64,000 nucleotides of DNA from Paraburkholderia diazotrophica (GCF_900108945.1 NZ_FNYE01000002.1:1-64000), one strand, 5' to 3'; counted from the stretch's first letter, positions 24,185 through 33,297 are shown. Made by a program: numbers and translations. The notes: a model not told the origin generated them from the letters alone.

Positions 24185-27028
24185 ATGGCGACACATCACG
24201 GTTATCCGCATCACCCCACCACACCGGCAACGCCCGCAAGTCCGCCGTCGCAATGGCAACCCCTTAACTGGAGCTTTCCTTTCGCTCCAATCAGCGGAAA
24301 TGAAGCCGATCCGCAAACCTGGCTCAGTGCCCTGTCGAATGCGGATGGCGGGTTCTATCCGCTCGGCCTGAATGGCATGTATCACGGTGGCATCCACTTC
24401 GACGCCGGTACGGGTGGCAGGCTCAAGCAGGGCGATGGCGTCAAGGCCATTGCCGATGGCGAGGTGGTGGCGTACCGCTTGGATTCCACTTATCCGGAAC
24501 TGACCTATCCGACCACGCCGCCGCGCTACGTACTGTACTCGACGGGGTTCGTGCTGGTGCGCCACAAGCTTGTGCTACCCCCCGAACCGAAGCCCGCCGG
24601 GTCACCGGCTGGCGCGGGCGGCGCGCAGGCTCCGAGGAATGACCAGCCGCCCGCCGACGAAGTGCTGGAACTCTATAGCCTTTACATGCATCAGCTCGAC
24701 TGGGCGGGTTACAAGGCAGCCGAACAGGCAGACAGCGGCGGCGCGCAGTCTGCATCTGCGATTCACCGCTCGCCCTTCTGGGAAGGCGACCGGCTTTTCC
24801 GGGTGGGCGCGAAAGCGAAAGACAAGGTGCCCGTCCCGCCATACGATCCAGCTGACGCTTCCCAGAATCCCGATACGCCGCGGGCTGGTACTCGCATATG
24901 CGACCGTGCGTCAGGCACGATAATCGGCCTATTGCCGCGCGGTGGCGAACTCAGCATTGTCGGCAATACCATAAAAGGCTGGGCGCAGATCGCGACCATC
25001 ACGAAGGGTACGCCCGTGGCCGCTATCGCAGGCGGGACACCCGATCCACGCGCCGCGAAGGGCTGGGTAAATCTTGACGAACTCGACGCGGTGATTGATC
25101 CGAAGCCGCTTGATACGGTGGTTGTGCTCGACAAGCCGTTTCCGGTCAAGGCAGGTGACGTGGTGGGCTATTTGGGCCAGTATCGAAACTCCACCGAGGC
25201 GAGCGTGTTGCCGCCCCAACGCATCCGCCCTCTGCTTCACGTCGAGGTCATTACCGGGGCGCAGATCAATGACTTCATTAGAAAGAGCCAGGAGCGCGCA
25301 AACAAGCTGGGCGATAAGGTGCCCGCTGGAAAGCCACTGCTAGTGATCCAGCAGGGAGCAAAACTTGTCAAACCCGCCGATCCGCAGGGTAATAGCAGGC
25401 TGGCGGGGCTGACGCTTGCTCCCGCAACGGGCAAACAGGGCGATCCGGGCAAGGGGATATGGGCAAAGGTTCAGCCAACGAAGCTTGCCGCGCAGCCGTC
25501 TAAACACGGCCATGGCGACAACCATCCCACCCGCGGTACGCCCGTAGGCGACCCGCTATGGGTTGAGCGGACGAAGTATGCGGGCAAGGTTGCCGGTGCA
25601 ACGGTCCCGACGTGGGCAACTTTCCCGTTGCAGCTTGCCAATGCCCAGGGTCCGACTGTTGGATACCAGCAGGTGTTTTCGCGCGCCCAGCTTGACCAGG
25701 GGCGCGAGATCGACAGGGCGACCGACGATCAAGGTACACAATGGTGGTCAATTACGGCGGCGGACGATGACGGCAAGGCGATTACGCGATGGGTGTGCGA
25801 GAAGAGCCACCCGTGTACGCGCTGGGAAAGTCCTTGGGCGTGGCCGGGGTTCGATACGGTGGATACCGCCGTTCCGCTGTTCGACATGTACCGGCGCAAC
25901 CTGTTTGAAACGAAACAGTTACTCAACGGCGAGGAACAGGAATTCAGCGTCGTTGCTGCGAAGGTAAACGCCAGTCCGTTTATCGCGAAGCTGGAGAAGG
26001 CGGCAAAGCGAAAAGGTAGCGACAAGGGCGACGTGGTTCCGGCTGACCTGAAGAGGGCATTGACCATGCCTTGGTTGGCGGAGGCGGTCTCGCACCTGAT
26101 TTTTTGCTACGAGAGCGAATGGGGCGGCGATATGGGCAAGTGGGGAGCGCTATCGTCAATCATGGGCGAAGACGGCAAGCCGATCTGGCAGGCCGAGATG
26201 GAACGCATCGAGAAGCTGCAGTGGTGGGAGAAGGTGAATGCCGTCAAGGGCTTTCCGGCAGATCCCAATGTGTGGCACATCCATCCGATTGCGCTGGTGG
26301 GGAATTTCCTGCATGACAATTCACTGATAACACTCGCAATGTTAAAGGCTGTGGAGCCGTCAAATTCAGACGAGTATTACCAAACTATTCTGCCCTATCT
26401 GAACAAGTACGCCTTGGCCTATCAGGTCAACAAGCCAAAACGGATTGCTCATTTTCTTTCGCAAGCGGCCCATGAAAGCAAACTCAGGTCGTCCGAAGAA
26501 GGGTTGAACTACAACCCCAAAAATATGAGGAAGACCTTTGGGTGTAAAGGTGGTCCTAAGAATTACGAGTCAAGCTGTGACGATTGCGCGCATGGCCGAC
26601 TGCGAGACAAACTCTGGAGTGAAGAGAATTACTACGCGCACAACCCTGAGCATCTTGCAAACTATGTCTATGCAAACCGGATGGGGAATGGAGACGAACG
26701 CAGCGGCGACGGCTATAAATATCGTGGACGCGGATTCATACAAGTGACTGGTAAGGCCGGTTATCAATCATTTCAAGATGAACACAATCGAAGGTCCCCC
26801 GATGATCAACAGGATTTCATTGAAAATCCAGATCTCATAGCGACTCACGCGGAGTATGCTGTTGAATCCGCTTTTGTATTTTGGTCGAAAGTCAGTCTAA
26901 ATTCAGTTTCGGACGCTGGGACTGTCGCTGATGTGACGCAAATCGTAAATGGTGGGCAAACTGGCTATGGAGATCGGCTCGCCCGATACAATGCGATTGC
27001 CCCTTTACTGGGTTTGGCAACGGAGTAA
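24185..27028 (+). CDS. Large multidomain peptidoglycan-active protein: M23-like plus GH19/lysozyme-like; candidate polymorphic toxin
   Basis: 947 residues with no signal peptide. Residues 1-25 are Pro/Thr-rich. Residues 60-100 and 320-357 are the two halves of an M23-peptidase-like fold (MYHGGIHFDAG..IADGEVVAY; VKAGDVVGYLGQ..LLHVEV), split by an insert holding an SH3-like stretch (250-300). The metal motifs are non-standard, so this half may be inactive. Residues 450-710 hold a WW/ESEWGGDMGKW..WHIHPIALVGNF module I recall from secreted effectors. Residues 735-945 are a GH19/lysozyme-like domain (AAHESKLRSSEEGLNYN, catalytic Glu764; YRGRGFIQVTGKAGY) that should cut glycan strands. The ATG follows AAGGAGG at 24167-24173. 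A small exported gene follows after three bases. Probably a type VI or similar effector; no secretion gene is in the window. Confidence 0.8.
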   Translation: MATHHGYPHHPTTPATPASPPSQWQPLNWSFPFAPISGNEADPQTWLSALSNADGGFYPLGLNGMYHGGIHFDAGTGGRLKQGDGVKAIADGEVVAYRLDSTYPELTYPTTPPRYVLYSTGFVLVRHKLVLPPEPKPAGSPAGAGGAQAPRNDQPPADEVLELYSLYMHQLDWAGYKAAEQADSGGAQSASAIHRSPFWEGDRLFRVGAKAKDKVPVPPYDPADASQNPDTPRAGTRICDRASGTIIGLLPRGGELSIVGNTIKGWAQIATITKGTPVAAIAGGTPDPRAAKGWVNLDELDAVIDPKPLDTVVVLDKPFPVKAGDVVGYLGQYRNSTEASVLPPQRIRPLLHVEVITGAQINDFIRKSQERANKLGDKVPAGKPLLVIQQGAKLVKPADPQGNSRLAGLTLAPATGKQGDPGKGIWAKVQPTKLAAQPSKHGHGDNHPTRGTPVGDPLWVERTKYAGKVAGATVPTWATFPLQLANAQGPTVGYQQVFSRAQLDQGREIDRATDDQGTQWWSITAADDDGKAITRWVCEKSHPCTRWESPWAWPGFDTVDTAVPLFDMYRRNLFETKQLLNGEEQEFSVVAAKVNASPFIAKLEKAAKRKGSDKGDVVPADLKRALTMPWLAEAVSHLIFCYESEWGGDMGKWGALSSIMGEDGKPIWQAEMERIEKLQWWEKVNAVKGFPADPNVWHIHPIALVGNFLHDNSLITLAMLKAVEPSNSDEYYQTILPYLNKYALAYQVNKPKRIAHFLSQAAHESKLRSSEEGLNYNPKNMRKTFGCKGGPKNYESSCDDCAHGRLRDKLWSEENYYAHNPEHLANYVYANRMGNGDERSGDGYKYRGRGFIQVTGKAGYQSFQDEHNRRSPDDQQDFIENPDLIATHAEYAVESAFVFWSKVSLNSVSDAGTVADVTQIVNGGQTGYGDRLARYNAIAPLLGLATE

Positions 27029-27031
27029 TTA

Positions 27032-27517
27032 ATGAATATTGGCCGGATAAGCATAACATCGATACTTGGGCTAGTCTTGATGACGGGCGCTCATGCCGAG
27101 GGATTGTGTGAGGCAGATGAGGCAGTAATTTTTAATTGTGAATTGCCAAGGTCTGTTTCATCATTGTGTCAGTCTGACGGTGACGGCGTCCTGACATATC
27201 GCAACGGGGGTAATGGAAAAATCAATCTAAAAATATCGGATGCAGGCGAGAGAATAGGGAAGATTTTTTATTTCTCCAATGTACCCTATGCCGGTGGAGG
27301 GGAGGCTCACATTAGATTTTCAAGATCAAGTTACACGTATTATCTCTATGATAAAACGATGAAAACCAATAGTGGTCCAGCATTCTCCGCTGGTGTCGTA
27401 ATTTATAAAGATGGTAAAAGGATTACTAACGTCGCTTGTGGCAATGACGCATCTATACGTGAACGTGCATATCAAAAAATTACAAAGGAAGCTTATCACT
27501 CAATTGGCGCTCAGTAG
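27032..27517 (+). CDS. Small exported protein, candidate immunity protein for the upstream toxin
   Basis: 161 residues. Residues 1-23 are a clear Sec signal peptide (ISITSILGLVLMTGAHAEG), so the mature protein is periplasmic, where a peptidoglycan-cutting toxin would act. Three cysteines lie near the mature N-terminus (C26, C35, C47) and one further on (NVACGND). The gene starts three bases after the toxin stop with GGAG inside the toxin's end, so the two are coupled. It is markedly AT-rich against the chromosome, as is the toxin's C-terminal part. I do not recognise a named family; the immunity role is inferred from position, export and composition. Confidence 0.72.
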   Translation: MNIGRISITSILGLVLMTGAHAEGLCEADEAVIFNCELPRSVSSLCQSDGDGVLTYRNGGNGKINLKISDAGERIGKIFYFSNVPYAGGGEAHIRFSRSSYTYYLYDKTMKTNSGPAFSAGVVIYKDGKRITNVACGNDASIRERAYQKITKEAYHSIGAQ

Positions 27518-28033
27518 AAACTGATAGCAAAATTCACCGAACTCTCTTGTTAGTCATAAAGCGCCGCCCACGCTTCCATTATCGGGCGGCGCTGTTGCCG
27601 CAGGGTGGTGGTGCAGCCTTTCCGCAATCGCTCTATCCTTTCTGCTTCGTCAAGGCGACACCTGATGGACGCGGCCGCCTGCGCCCAGGCTGCGGACCAC
27701 ACATGTCACATGAGAAGTCTTTTGACTGGCGCCGCACCATGCAGACCGTATTGCACTATGCAGACCCGTGGGCGGTTCGGGACGTCGAATCGGCGTTCTA
27801 CGGCCATCCTGAAGCAGCACTTCGCCCGGTCGTTACACTCAGCAACAACAAGCGTGGCGCGGTGGCCGTGGCGATGTGCAACGCGAAGATGCCGCGCTAT
27901 GCGGGCAAAGCCGCTTGAGGCGGTGCAGGCTGCGCGTCGTGCTGTTGCATTCGGCGCCCAATGAACCAGGTGACGTTGCGCCGCAAGCGTTCCTCGAATT
28001 TGCCTACACAGCACCTACACGGACCCGGAAAGC
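27518..28033. other. Relic-like stretch between the toxin pair and tRNA-Lys
   Basis: About 515 bases with no gene I can support. A hairpin at 27560-27593 follows the candidate immunity gene. An open frame on the plus strand (27547-27918, or 27703-27918 from a later ATG) ends with VVTLSNNKRGAVAVAMCNAK but has no ribosome site or recognisable family. Composition returns to high GC here. It may be debris from an insertion at the tRNA. Confidence 0.4.
27560..27593 (+). terminator. Hairpin after the candidate immunity gene
   Basis: Ten-base perfect stem AGCGCCGCCC (27560-27569 with 27584-27593) and a 14-base loop; no T-run. Probably ends the toxin-immunity transcript. Confidence 0.45.
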
Positions 28034-28061
28034 AAAAAGCCCAGCCGGTTAAGGCTGGGCT
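28034..28061 (-). terminator. Terminator of tRNA-Lys
   Basis: On the minus strand a nine-base perfect stem AGCCCAGCC/GGCTGGGCT with a six-base loop is followed by TTTTT, 17 bases after the tRNA 3' end. Confidence 0.88.
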
Positions 28062-28077
28062 AAGTGCTTGATATCTT

Positions 28078-28153
28078 TGGTGGGGCGTGAGTGACTCGAA
28101 CACTCGACCTACGGATTAAGAGTCCGCTGCTCTACCAACTGAGCTAACGCCCC
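28078..28153 (-). tRNA. tRNA-Lys (anticodon CTT)
   Basis: 76 bases with encoded CCA. The acceptor stem GGGGCGT pairs with ACGCCCC, the D-arm is AGCTCAGTTGGTAGAGC, the anticodon loop CTCTTAA gives CTT, and the T-loop is TTCGAGT. It has its own promoter upstream and terminator downstream. Its 3' end points at the toxin-immunity region, the orientation expected if that region arrived by integration at this tRNA; no direct repeat of the 3' end was found. Confidence 0.96.
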
Positions 28154-28165
28154 AACAGAAGCGAG

Positions 28166-28194
28166 AGTATGCAGGAGATTTTCTCGTTTGGCAA
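28166..28194 (-). promoter_or_regulatory. Sigma-70 promoter of tRNA-Lys
   Basis: TTGCCA (28189-28194) and CATACT (28166-28171) on the minus strand, spacer 17, about 13 bases above the tRNA 5' end. The context after the -10 (CTCGCTTCT) matches that of the tRNA-Phe promoter in this window. Confidence 0.75.
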
Positions 28195-28353
28195 GCGTAT
28201 CTCGCAAATTTCTTAAAAAGATCGCGCGGGCCTCCGGATGGCCGGGCGTGAGCGATCCGCGCGAAAGCACCATCGAAGCGCACGGGCGTTCGTCCCGGTA
28301 TCATGTCGCGACACCATGCCACGCGGCGTTCCGCGTGGCCCAAACGGGAAATC

Positions 28354-28761
28354 ATGATGGACGAAAACGAAGTCCGGGCGTTGCTCGATCGAGTGCTCGC
28401 GCCGTGGGTGCGGGCGTTGTCGATGACCCCAGTGAAAGTGGACGACGAAAGCGCCACGCTGACACTGCCGTTTTCGGGCGAGCTCCGGCACAGCGGCGGC
28501 GTGATCTGCGGACAGGTTTTCATGGCGGCCGCCGATACGGCGATGGTCGTCGCCATCTCCGCCGCGCTCGGCGGATTCAAGCCGATGACGACCGTCTCGC
28601 TGAACATCAGCTTCATGCGCGCGGTCCGCAAGGGCGATGTCGTCATCACGGCGCGCGTGCTTCGGATGGGCCGCAATCTCGTGTTCGGCGAAGTCGAGCT
28701 GTTCGACGAGGCCGGCAAGATGGCCGTGCATGCCACCACGACTTACGCGCTGCTCGACTGA
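28354..28761 (+). CDS. PaaI-type hotdog thioesterase
   Basis: 135 residues, a single hotdog domain. The central helix HSGGVICGQVFMAAADTAM holds the usual HGG-like and Asp positions of acyl-CoA thioesterases of the PaaI family, followed by TTVSLNISFMRAVRKGD. Two ATG codons at 28354 and 28357 follow GGGAA. The open frame extends further upstream without similarity. Substrate unknown. Confidence 0.88.
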   Translation: MMDENEVRALLDRVLAPWVRALSMTPVKVDDESATLTLPFSGELRHSGGVICGQVFMAAADTAMVVAISAALGGFKPMTTVSLNISFMRAVRKGDVVITARVLRMGRNLVFGEVELFDEAGKMAVHATTTYALLD

Positions 28762-28831
28762 AACCGCTCGATTGCGACAGCGCGCCCGCCGGCGGCGCCA
28801 ATGCGTGTCGGCAACGGAAGGAAATCAACGG

Positions 28832-29698
28832 ATGTTCGATCAGGTCGTATTCGCCGGCGGCGGCAATCGCTGCTGGTGGCAAGCAGGCTTCTGGGACATC
28901 GTCCAGCCGGAACTGAACATCAGGCCGCGCGTGATCACGGGCATCTCGGCGGGCGCAGCCACCGCGTGCATGCTCTACACGCGCGACGCCGATTGGGTGA
29001 TGCGCTATTACGAAAACGCGCTGCGCGACAACACGAAGAACGCGTACTGGGGCAATCTGCTGCGCGGCGAGTCGGTGTTTCCGCACTACCGGATCTACCG
29101 TCAGGCGTTGCTCGATATCTACGGCGAGAAGTTTTCGCAACTGGCGAAGGCGCCTGAAATACGCATCGGCGTGTCGCATGTGCCGCGTTAGCTGGGCGCG
29201 CGTAGCGCCGTCGCCGCCGGGCTGATCGCGTACAACATCGAGAAATACATCCGAAAGACCTTGCATCCGACACTCGGTCAGTCGCTCGGCTTTCATCCCG
29301 AATTCGTGCGCGCGCAGGATTGCGCGAGCGTCGACGAACTCGCGGACCTGATTCTTCAGTCGTCTTGCACGCCGCCGTTCACGCCCGTCCTGCGTCGCAA
29401 CGGGCGGCCCGTGCTGGATGGCGGAATGGTCGACAACGTGCCCGTCAGCGCGCTCGATCCGACGCCCGGCAACGTGCTGGTGATGGTGACGCGCATTTAT
29501 CCGCGTCCGCAGATGTTCGTCGTGCCGCGCGGCGCGCAGCAGCGGCTGTATGTCCAGCCGTCGTGCAAGGTACCGATTTCGAGCTGGGATTACACGAGTT
29601 CGTCACAGATGCAGCACGCCTACAATCTAGGACGCATCGACGGTGAGCATTTTCTACAACGGATTCCGGAACTGCTCGACGCCGCCGCGCACGACTGA
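28832..29698 (+). pseudogene. Patatin-like phospholipase interrupted by an in-frame TAG
   Basis: Read through, this is a 288-residue patatin-like protein. GGGNR near the start is the oxyanion motif, GISAG holds the nucleophile serine, and DGGMV holds the catalytic aspartate. A TAG at 29189-29191 interrupts the frame at residue 120; the sequence around it (VPR*LGARSAVAAG) strongly suggests a former Trp codon TGG. The frame then continues without further damage to the natural stop. The truncated product lacks the aspartate, so would be inactive. The start follows GGAAGGAAA. Confidence 0.85.
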
Positions 29699-29716
29699 AG
29701 CGTTCGCGTCAGTGCC

Positions 29717-29736
29717 GCGGCCCGCGAACGGGCCGC
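29717..29736. terminator. Hairpin between convergent patatin and dehydrogenase genes
   Basis: Perfect eight-base stem GCGGCCCG/CGGGCCGC with a CGAA tetraloop, located between two convergent genes; no T-run. Confidence 0.4.
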
Positions 29737-29743
29737 GCGCAAC

Positions 29744-30757
29744 TCACTTCCGGCGGCCGCCCTGCAGCGCTTCCGGGTTCGCGACGCTCGACGGGTCGCC
29801 CTGATCGAACGCGAGGATGTTCCTGAACGCCGCGCCGAAGTAAAGCTCATAGCTTTCCTTTTCGACGTAACCGATGTGCGGCGAGCAGATCACGTTTTCC
29901 ATCCGCAGCAGGCTGTAACCTTGCAGGATCGGCTCGCTTTCGTAGACGTCGATGGCGACCATGCCCGGCCGGTTGTGCGACAGCGCGCCGATCAGCGCAT
30001 TTTCTTCCAGTAGCTCCGCGCGGCTCGTGTTCACGAAAAGCGCGGTCGGTTTCATGCGCAACAGATCGTCCTGTTTGACGATGCCGCGCGTGTCGTCGTG
30101 CAGACGCAAATGCAGCGACAGCACGTCGCTCTGTTCGAACAGCGCTTCGCGGCTTTCCGCGACCGCGTAGCCATCGGCGACTGCCGCTTCGCGCGTATGC
30201 TCGCGGCCCCAGATCAGCACGTTCATGCCGAACGCTTTGCCGTATCCAGCGACGAGCCGACCAATCTTGCCGTAACCCCAGATGCCGAGCGTCTGTCCGC
30301 GCAACACTTGCCCCAGACCGAAGTTCGGCGGCAGCGCCGACGTTTTCAGGCCCGATTGCTGCCACGCGCCCTGCTTAAGGTTTGCCACGTATTGCGGAAT
30401 CCGTCTTTGCGCGGCCATGATGAGAGCCCACGTCAGTTCGGCGGGAGCGATGGGCGACCCGACGCCTTCGAGCACGGCAATCCCGCGCTCCGTACAGGCT
30501 GCCATGTCGATATGGCTTCCTGCTTTCCCCGTCTGGCTGATCATGCGCAGATGCGGAAGCTTGTCGAGCAGCTGCGAGCTGATGCGGGTACGTTCGCGAA
30601 TCAGGACCAACGCGTCGACTTCTGACAGACGACTGGCGAGCTGACCCAGGCCGCGCACGGTATTGTTGAAAACCTTGACCTCGTGGTCGGCGAGCAGTTG
30701 AAAGCAGTCGAGCTTGCGGACGGCGTCTTGATAATCGTCAAGGATGGCAATCTTCAT
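29744..30757 (-). CDS. D-2-hydroxyacid dehydrogenase
   Basis: 337 residues. The NAD-binding GYGKIG follows GIWG, the catalytic Arg lies in NTSRAEL, Glu in YESEP and His in CSPHIGY, the usual order in D-isomer-specific hydroxyacid dehydrogenases. The N-terminal MKIAILDDYQDAV and the QTGKAGSHID region place it near phosphoglycerate-dehydrogenase-like proteins of unknown substrate. The ATG at 30755-30757 begins the conserved region; the longer frame is rejected. A perfect inverted repeat 61-86 bases upstream suggests an operator. Confidence 0.88.
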   Translation of the reverse strand: MKIAILDDYQDAVRKLDCFQLLADHEVKVFNNTVRGLGQLASRLSEVDALVLIRERTRISSQLLDKLPHLRMISQTGKAGSHIDMAACTERGIAVLEGVGSPIAPAELTWALIMAAQRRIPQYVANLKQGAWQQSGLKTSALPPNFGLGQVLRGQTLGIWGYGKIGRLVAGYGKAFGMNVLIWGREHTREAAVADGYAVAESREALFEQSDVLSLHLRLHDDTRGIVKQDDLLRMKPTALFVNTSRAELLEENALIGALSHNRPGMVAIDVYESEPILQGYSLLRMENVICSPHIGYVEKESYELYFGAAFRNILAFDQGDPSSVANPEALQGGRRK

Positions 30758-31105
30758 GGCGTATGTGTTTTGCGGCGCACCATGCAGGTGCGGAACGGAG
30801 TGTCTGTTTGGGTGTCCCATCATGTGACCTGGACCACATGATGCTTGTATTGAATGCCGTACCGTACAAGGACCCGCTATGACGACGCCACGACGGTAGG
30901 GCAAGTTCCCCAGTTTTTAACAGTTTGTTGCATGTCCACGCAAGCCGCTTTACACACGGTTTCACGTGCCTGCGACAGGCTGTAAAGGCCCTTACGACCT
31001 GCACCATCGCGCGCAGAAAATCTCGTGCGCGGATTGCCGCCTCTCGCATGCAGCGTCGCTGGGCTAGCACCGTTTTTCTTCTTCTACCAAAACGGAGACA
31101 GCTCG
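30758..31105. promoter_or_regulatory. Divergent region between hydroxyacid dehydrogenase and pckG
   Basis: About 350 bases without a gene. Besides the palindrome at 30818-30843 I see a possible weak promoter (TTGCAT 30928, TACACA 30951) towards pckG and a GGAG ribosome site before pckG. Confidence 0.45.
30818..30843. promoter_or_regulatory. Perfect 9-base inverted repeat, candidate operator
   Basis: CATCATGTG at 30818-30826 and CACATGATG at 30835-30843, eight bases apart. Inner bases on the minus strand read TGGTCCAGGTCA, reminiscent of GntR/FadR-type sites (TGGTNNNACCA). It is placed to control the hydroxyacid dehydrogenase. Confidence 0.5.
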
Positions 31106-32962
31106 ATGAATCATCCCGCATTTGCAGGCCAATCAACCGTCGAAGCGCCTGCCTGGGTCAAACACCAAAAACTGATCGAGTGGGTACAGCGCATCGCGGC
31201 GCTGGCGAAGCCGGAGCGGATTGTCTGGTGCGACGGTTCGCAGGAGGAATACGACCGTCTGTCAGCGCAGATGGTCGCAGCCGGCACCCTCATCAAGCTC
31301 AACCCGGCCAAACGGCCGAACTCCTACCTCGCGTGCTCCGATCCATCCGACGTCGCGCGCGTCGAGGACCGTACGTTCATCTGCTCGCAGCGTCGCGAGG
31401 ACGCCGGCCCGACCAACAACTGGATCGAGCCCGCCGAAATGCGCGCGACGCTCGACGGCCTGTTCGACGGCGCGATGCGCGGCCGCACGATGTATGTCGT
31501 GCCTTTCTCGATGGGGCCGCTCGGTTCGCCGATCGCCCATATCGGCGTCGAACTGACGGACAGTCCGTACGTCGTCACGAACATGCGGATCATGACGCGC
31601 ATGGGCCGCAAGGTGTACGACGTGCTCGGCGAAAATGGTGAGTTCGTGCCGTGCGTGCATTCCGTCGGCGCGCCGCTCGCGGCCGGCCAGAAAGACGTGC
31701 GCTGGCCGTGCAACGACACGAAATACATCGTCCATTTCCCGGAAGCGCGCGAAATCTGGAGCTACGGCTCGGGCTACGGCGGTAACGCGCTGCTCGGCAA
31801 GAAGTGCTTTGCGCTGCGCATCGCGTCGACGATGGGCCGTGACCAGGGCTGGCTCGCCGAACACATGCTGGTGCTCGGCGTGACGTCGCCGGAAGGCAAG
31901 AAGCATCACGTCGCGGCGGCGTTCCCATCGGCGTGCGGCAAGACCAATTTCGCGATGCTGATTCCGCCGGAAGGGATGAACGGCTGGAAGATTACGACGA
32001 TCGGCGACGATATCGCGTGGATCAAGCCGGGCAAGGACGGGCGTCTCTACGCGATCAATCCGGAAGCCGGCTATTTCGGCGTCGCGCCCGGTACGAGCGA
32101 AAAGACGAACTTCAACGCGATGGCGACGCTGAAGGAAAACGTGATCTTCACGAACGTCGCACTGACCGATGACGGCGACGTCTGGTGGGAAGGCATGACG
32201 GACGAACCGCCGGCGCACCTCATCGACTGGCAGGGCAAGGACTGGACGCCGGCGATCGCGAAGGAAACGGGCCGCAAGGCCGCGCATCCGAATGCGCGCT
32301 TCACGGCGTCCGCTTCGCAATGTCCTTCGATCGACGCCGATTGGGAGAACCCGGAGGGCGTGCCGATCGACGCGTTCGTCTTCGGCGGACGCCGCTCGAC
32401 GACGGTGCCGCTCGTCACGGAAGCGCGCGACTGGGTGGAAGGCGTCTATATGGCCGCGACGATGGGCTCCGAAACGACGGCGGCGGCGGCTGGCCAGCAG
32501 GGCGTCGTGCGGCGCGATCCGTTCGCGATGTTGCCTTTCTGCGGCTACAACATGAGCGATTACTTCGGCCACTGGCTCAAAACGGGCGCAAAACTCGAGC
32601 AGATGAGCGTTCGCGCGCCGAAGATTTTCTGCGTCAACTGGTTCCGTAAAGGCGACGACGGCAAATTCGTGTGGCCCGGCTTCGGCGAGAACATGCGCGT
32701 ATTACGCTGGATGGTAGACCGGATCGAAGGCCGGGCGCAGGGCGAGGAGCACGCGTTCGGCATTTCGCCGCGCTACGACGACATCGACTGGAGCGGGCTC
32801 GACTTCACCCGCCAGCAGTTCGAGAAGGTGATCTCCGTCGATGACGCGGCGTGGCGCAAGGAACTGGAACTGCACGCCGAACTATTCGACAAGCTGAAGC
32901 AGGGTCTGCCTGCGGCACTGCAAGATACGCGAAGCGCACTGGAGAAAAAGTTCGTCGCCTAG
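31106..32962 (+). CDS. pckG: Phosphoenolpyruvate carboxykinase (GTP)
   Basis: 618 residues, the usual length of the GTP-dependent enzyme, which converts oxaloacetate to phosphoenolpyruvate in gluconeogenesis. The kinase loop [13 protein letters not shown] and the metal site GDDIAW are intact, as are the nucleotide-binding [10 protein letters not shown] and [20 protein letters not shown]. The ATG at 31106 follows GGAG; the longer frame from 31025 adds unrelated residues. Monocistronic, with a terminator after it. Confidence 0.97.
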   Translation: MNHPAFAGQSTVEAPAWVKHQKLIEWVQRIAALAKPERIVWCDGSQEEYDRLSAQMVAAGTLIKLNPAKRPNSYLACSDPSDVARVEDRTFICSQRREDAGPTNNWIEPAEMRATLDGLFDGAMRGRTMYVVPFSMGPLGSPIAHIGVELTDSPYVVTNMRIMTRMGRKVYDVLGENGEFVPCVHSVGAPLAAGQKDVRWPCNDTKYIVHFPEAREIWSYGSGYGGNALLGKKCFALRIASTMGRDQGWLAEHMLVLGVTSPEGKKHHVAAAFPSACGKTNFAMLIPPEGMNGWKITTIGDDIAWIKPGKDGRLYAINPEAGYFGVAPGTSEKTNFNAMATLKENVIFTNVALTDDGDVWWEGMTDEPPAHLIDWQGKDWTPAIAKETGRKAAHPNARFTASASQCPSIDADWENPEGVPIDAFVFGGRRSTTVPLVTEARDWVEGVYMAATMGSETTAAAAGQQGVVRRDPFAMLPFCGYNMSDYFGHWLKTGAKLEQMSVRAPKIFCVNWFRKGDDGKFVWPGFGENMRVLRWMVDRIEGRAQGEEHAFGISPRYDDIDWSGLDFTRQQFEKVISVDDAAWRKELELHAELFDKLKQGLPAALQDTRSALEKKFVA

Positions 32963-33297
32963 TCATGTGAGTGCTCACTGACATCCGACCAAAGCCGCTT
33001 TCGGGCGGCTTTTTCATGCCGTCGCGCGGCCGCACAGCGATGCTTTCGACCTCATTGGTGCCGCAGACGCCGCGCTTTTGTTATTTACGCCTTCTGGACG
33101 TTTTCGACGCAATGCAGCAAATTGTTTCTCTGGCAGGAACAATCGGCAGTTCGCTATTCCGTCCCCGGAGATATTGACTCGGATTTTTATAAAATTTCCG
33201 GAATCTTGGGCAACTTCTGCAGGATTTCCCTGGTCGTAGGAAAATTCCAAGTGTGCTTCCTGTTCCGAGGGGAGCTGTAATACGGCAGGAGTTGTCC
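32963..33297. other. Intergenic stretch between pckG and the LysR gene
   Basis: 335 bases. It holds the pckG terminator (32991-33014) and the untranslated leader of the LysR gene with AGGAG before its start. The middle part, AT-richer than average around 33175-33205, holds no gene I can support. Confidence 0.5.
32991..33014 (+). terminator. Rho-independent terminator of pckG
   Basis: Stem AAAGCCGC/GCGGCTTT with a six-base loop and T-run, 29 bases after the stop. Confidence 0.88.

Noticed and set aside
24185..27028. Reading the large protein as a phage endolysin
   Set aside because: It is far too long and multidomain, and no holin, spanin or other phage gene is near; the coupled exported gene fits an immunity protein better.
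27547..27918. 123-residue plus-strand frame after the candidate immunity gene
   Set aside because: No ribosome site, no recognisable family, and the first part overlaps a terminator-like hairpin; kept only as a note in the relic stretch.
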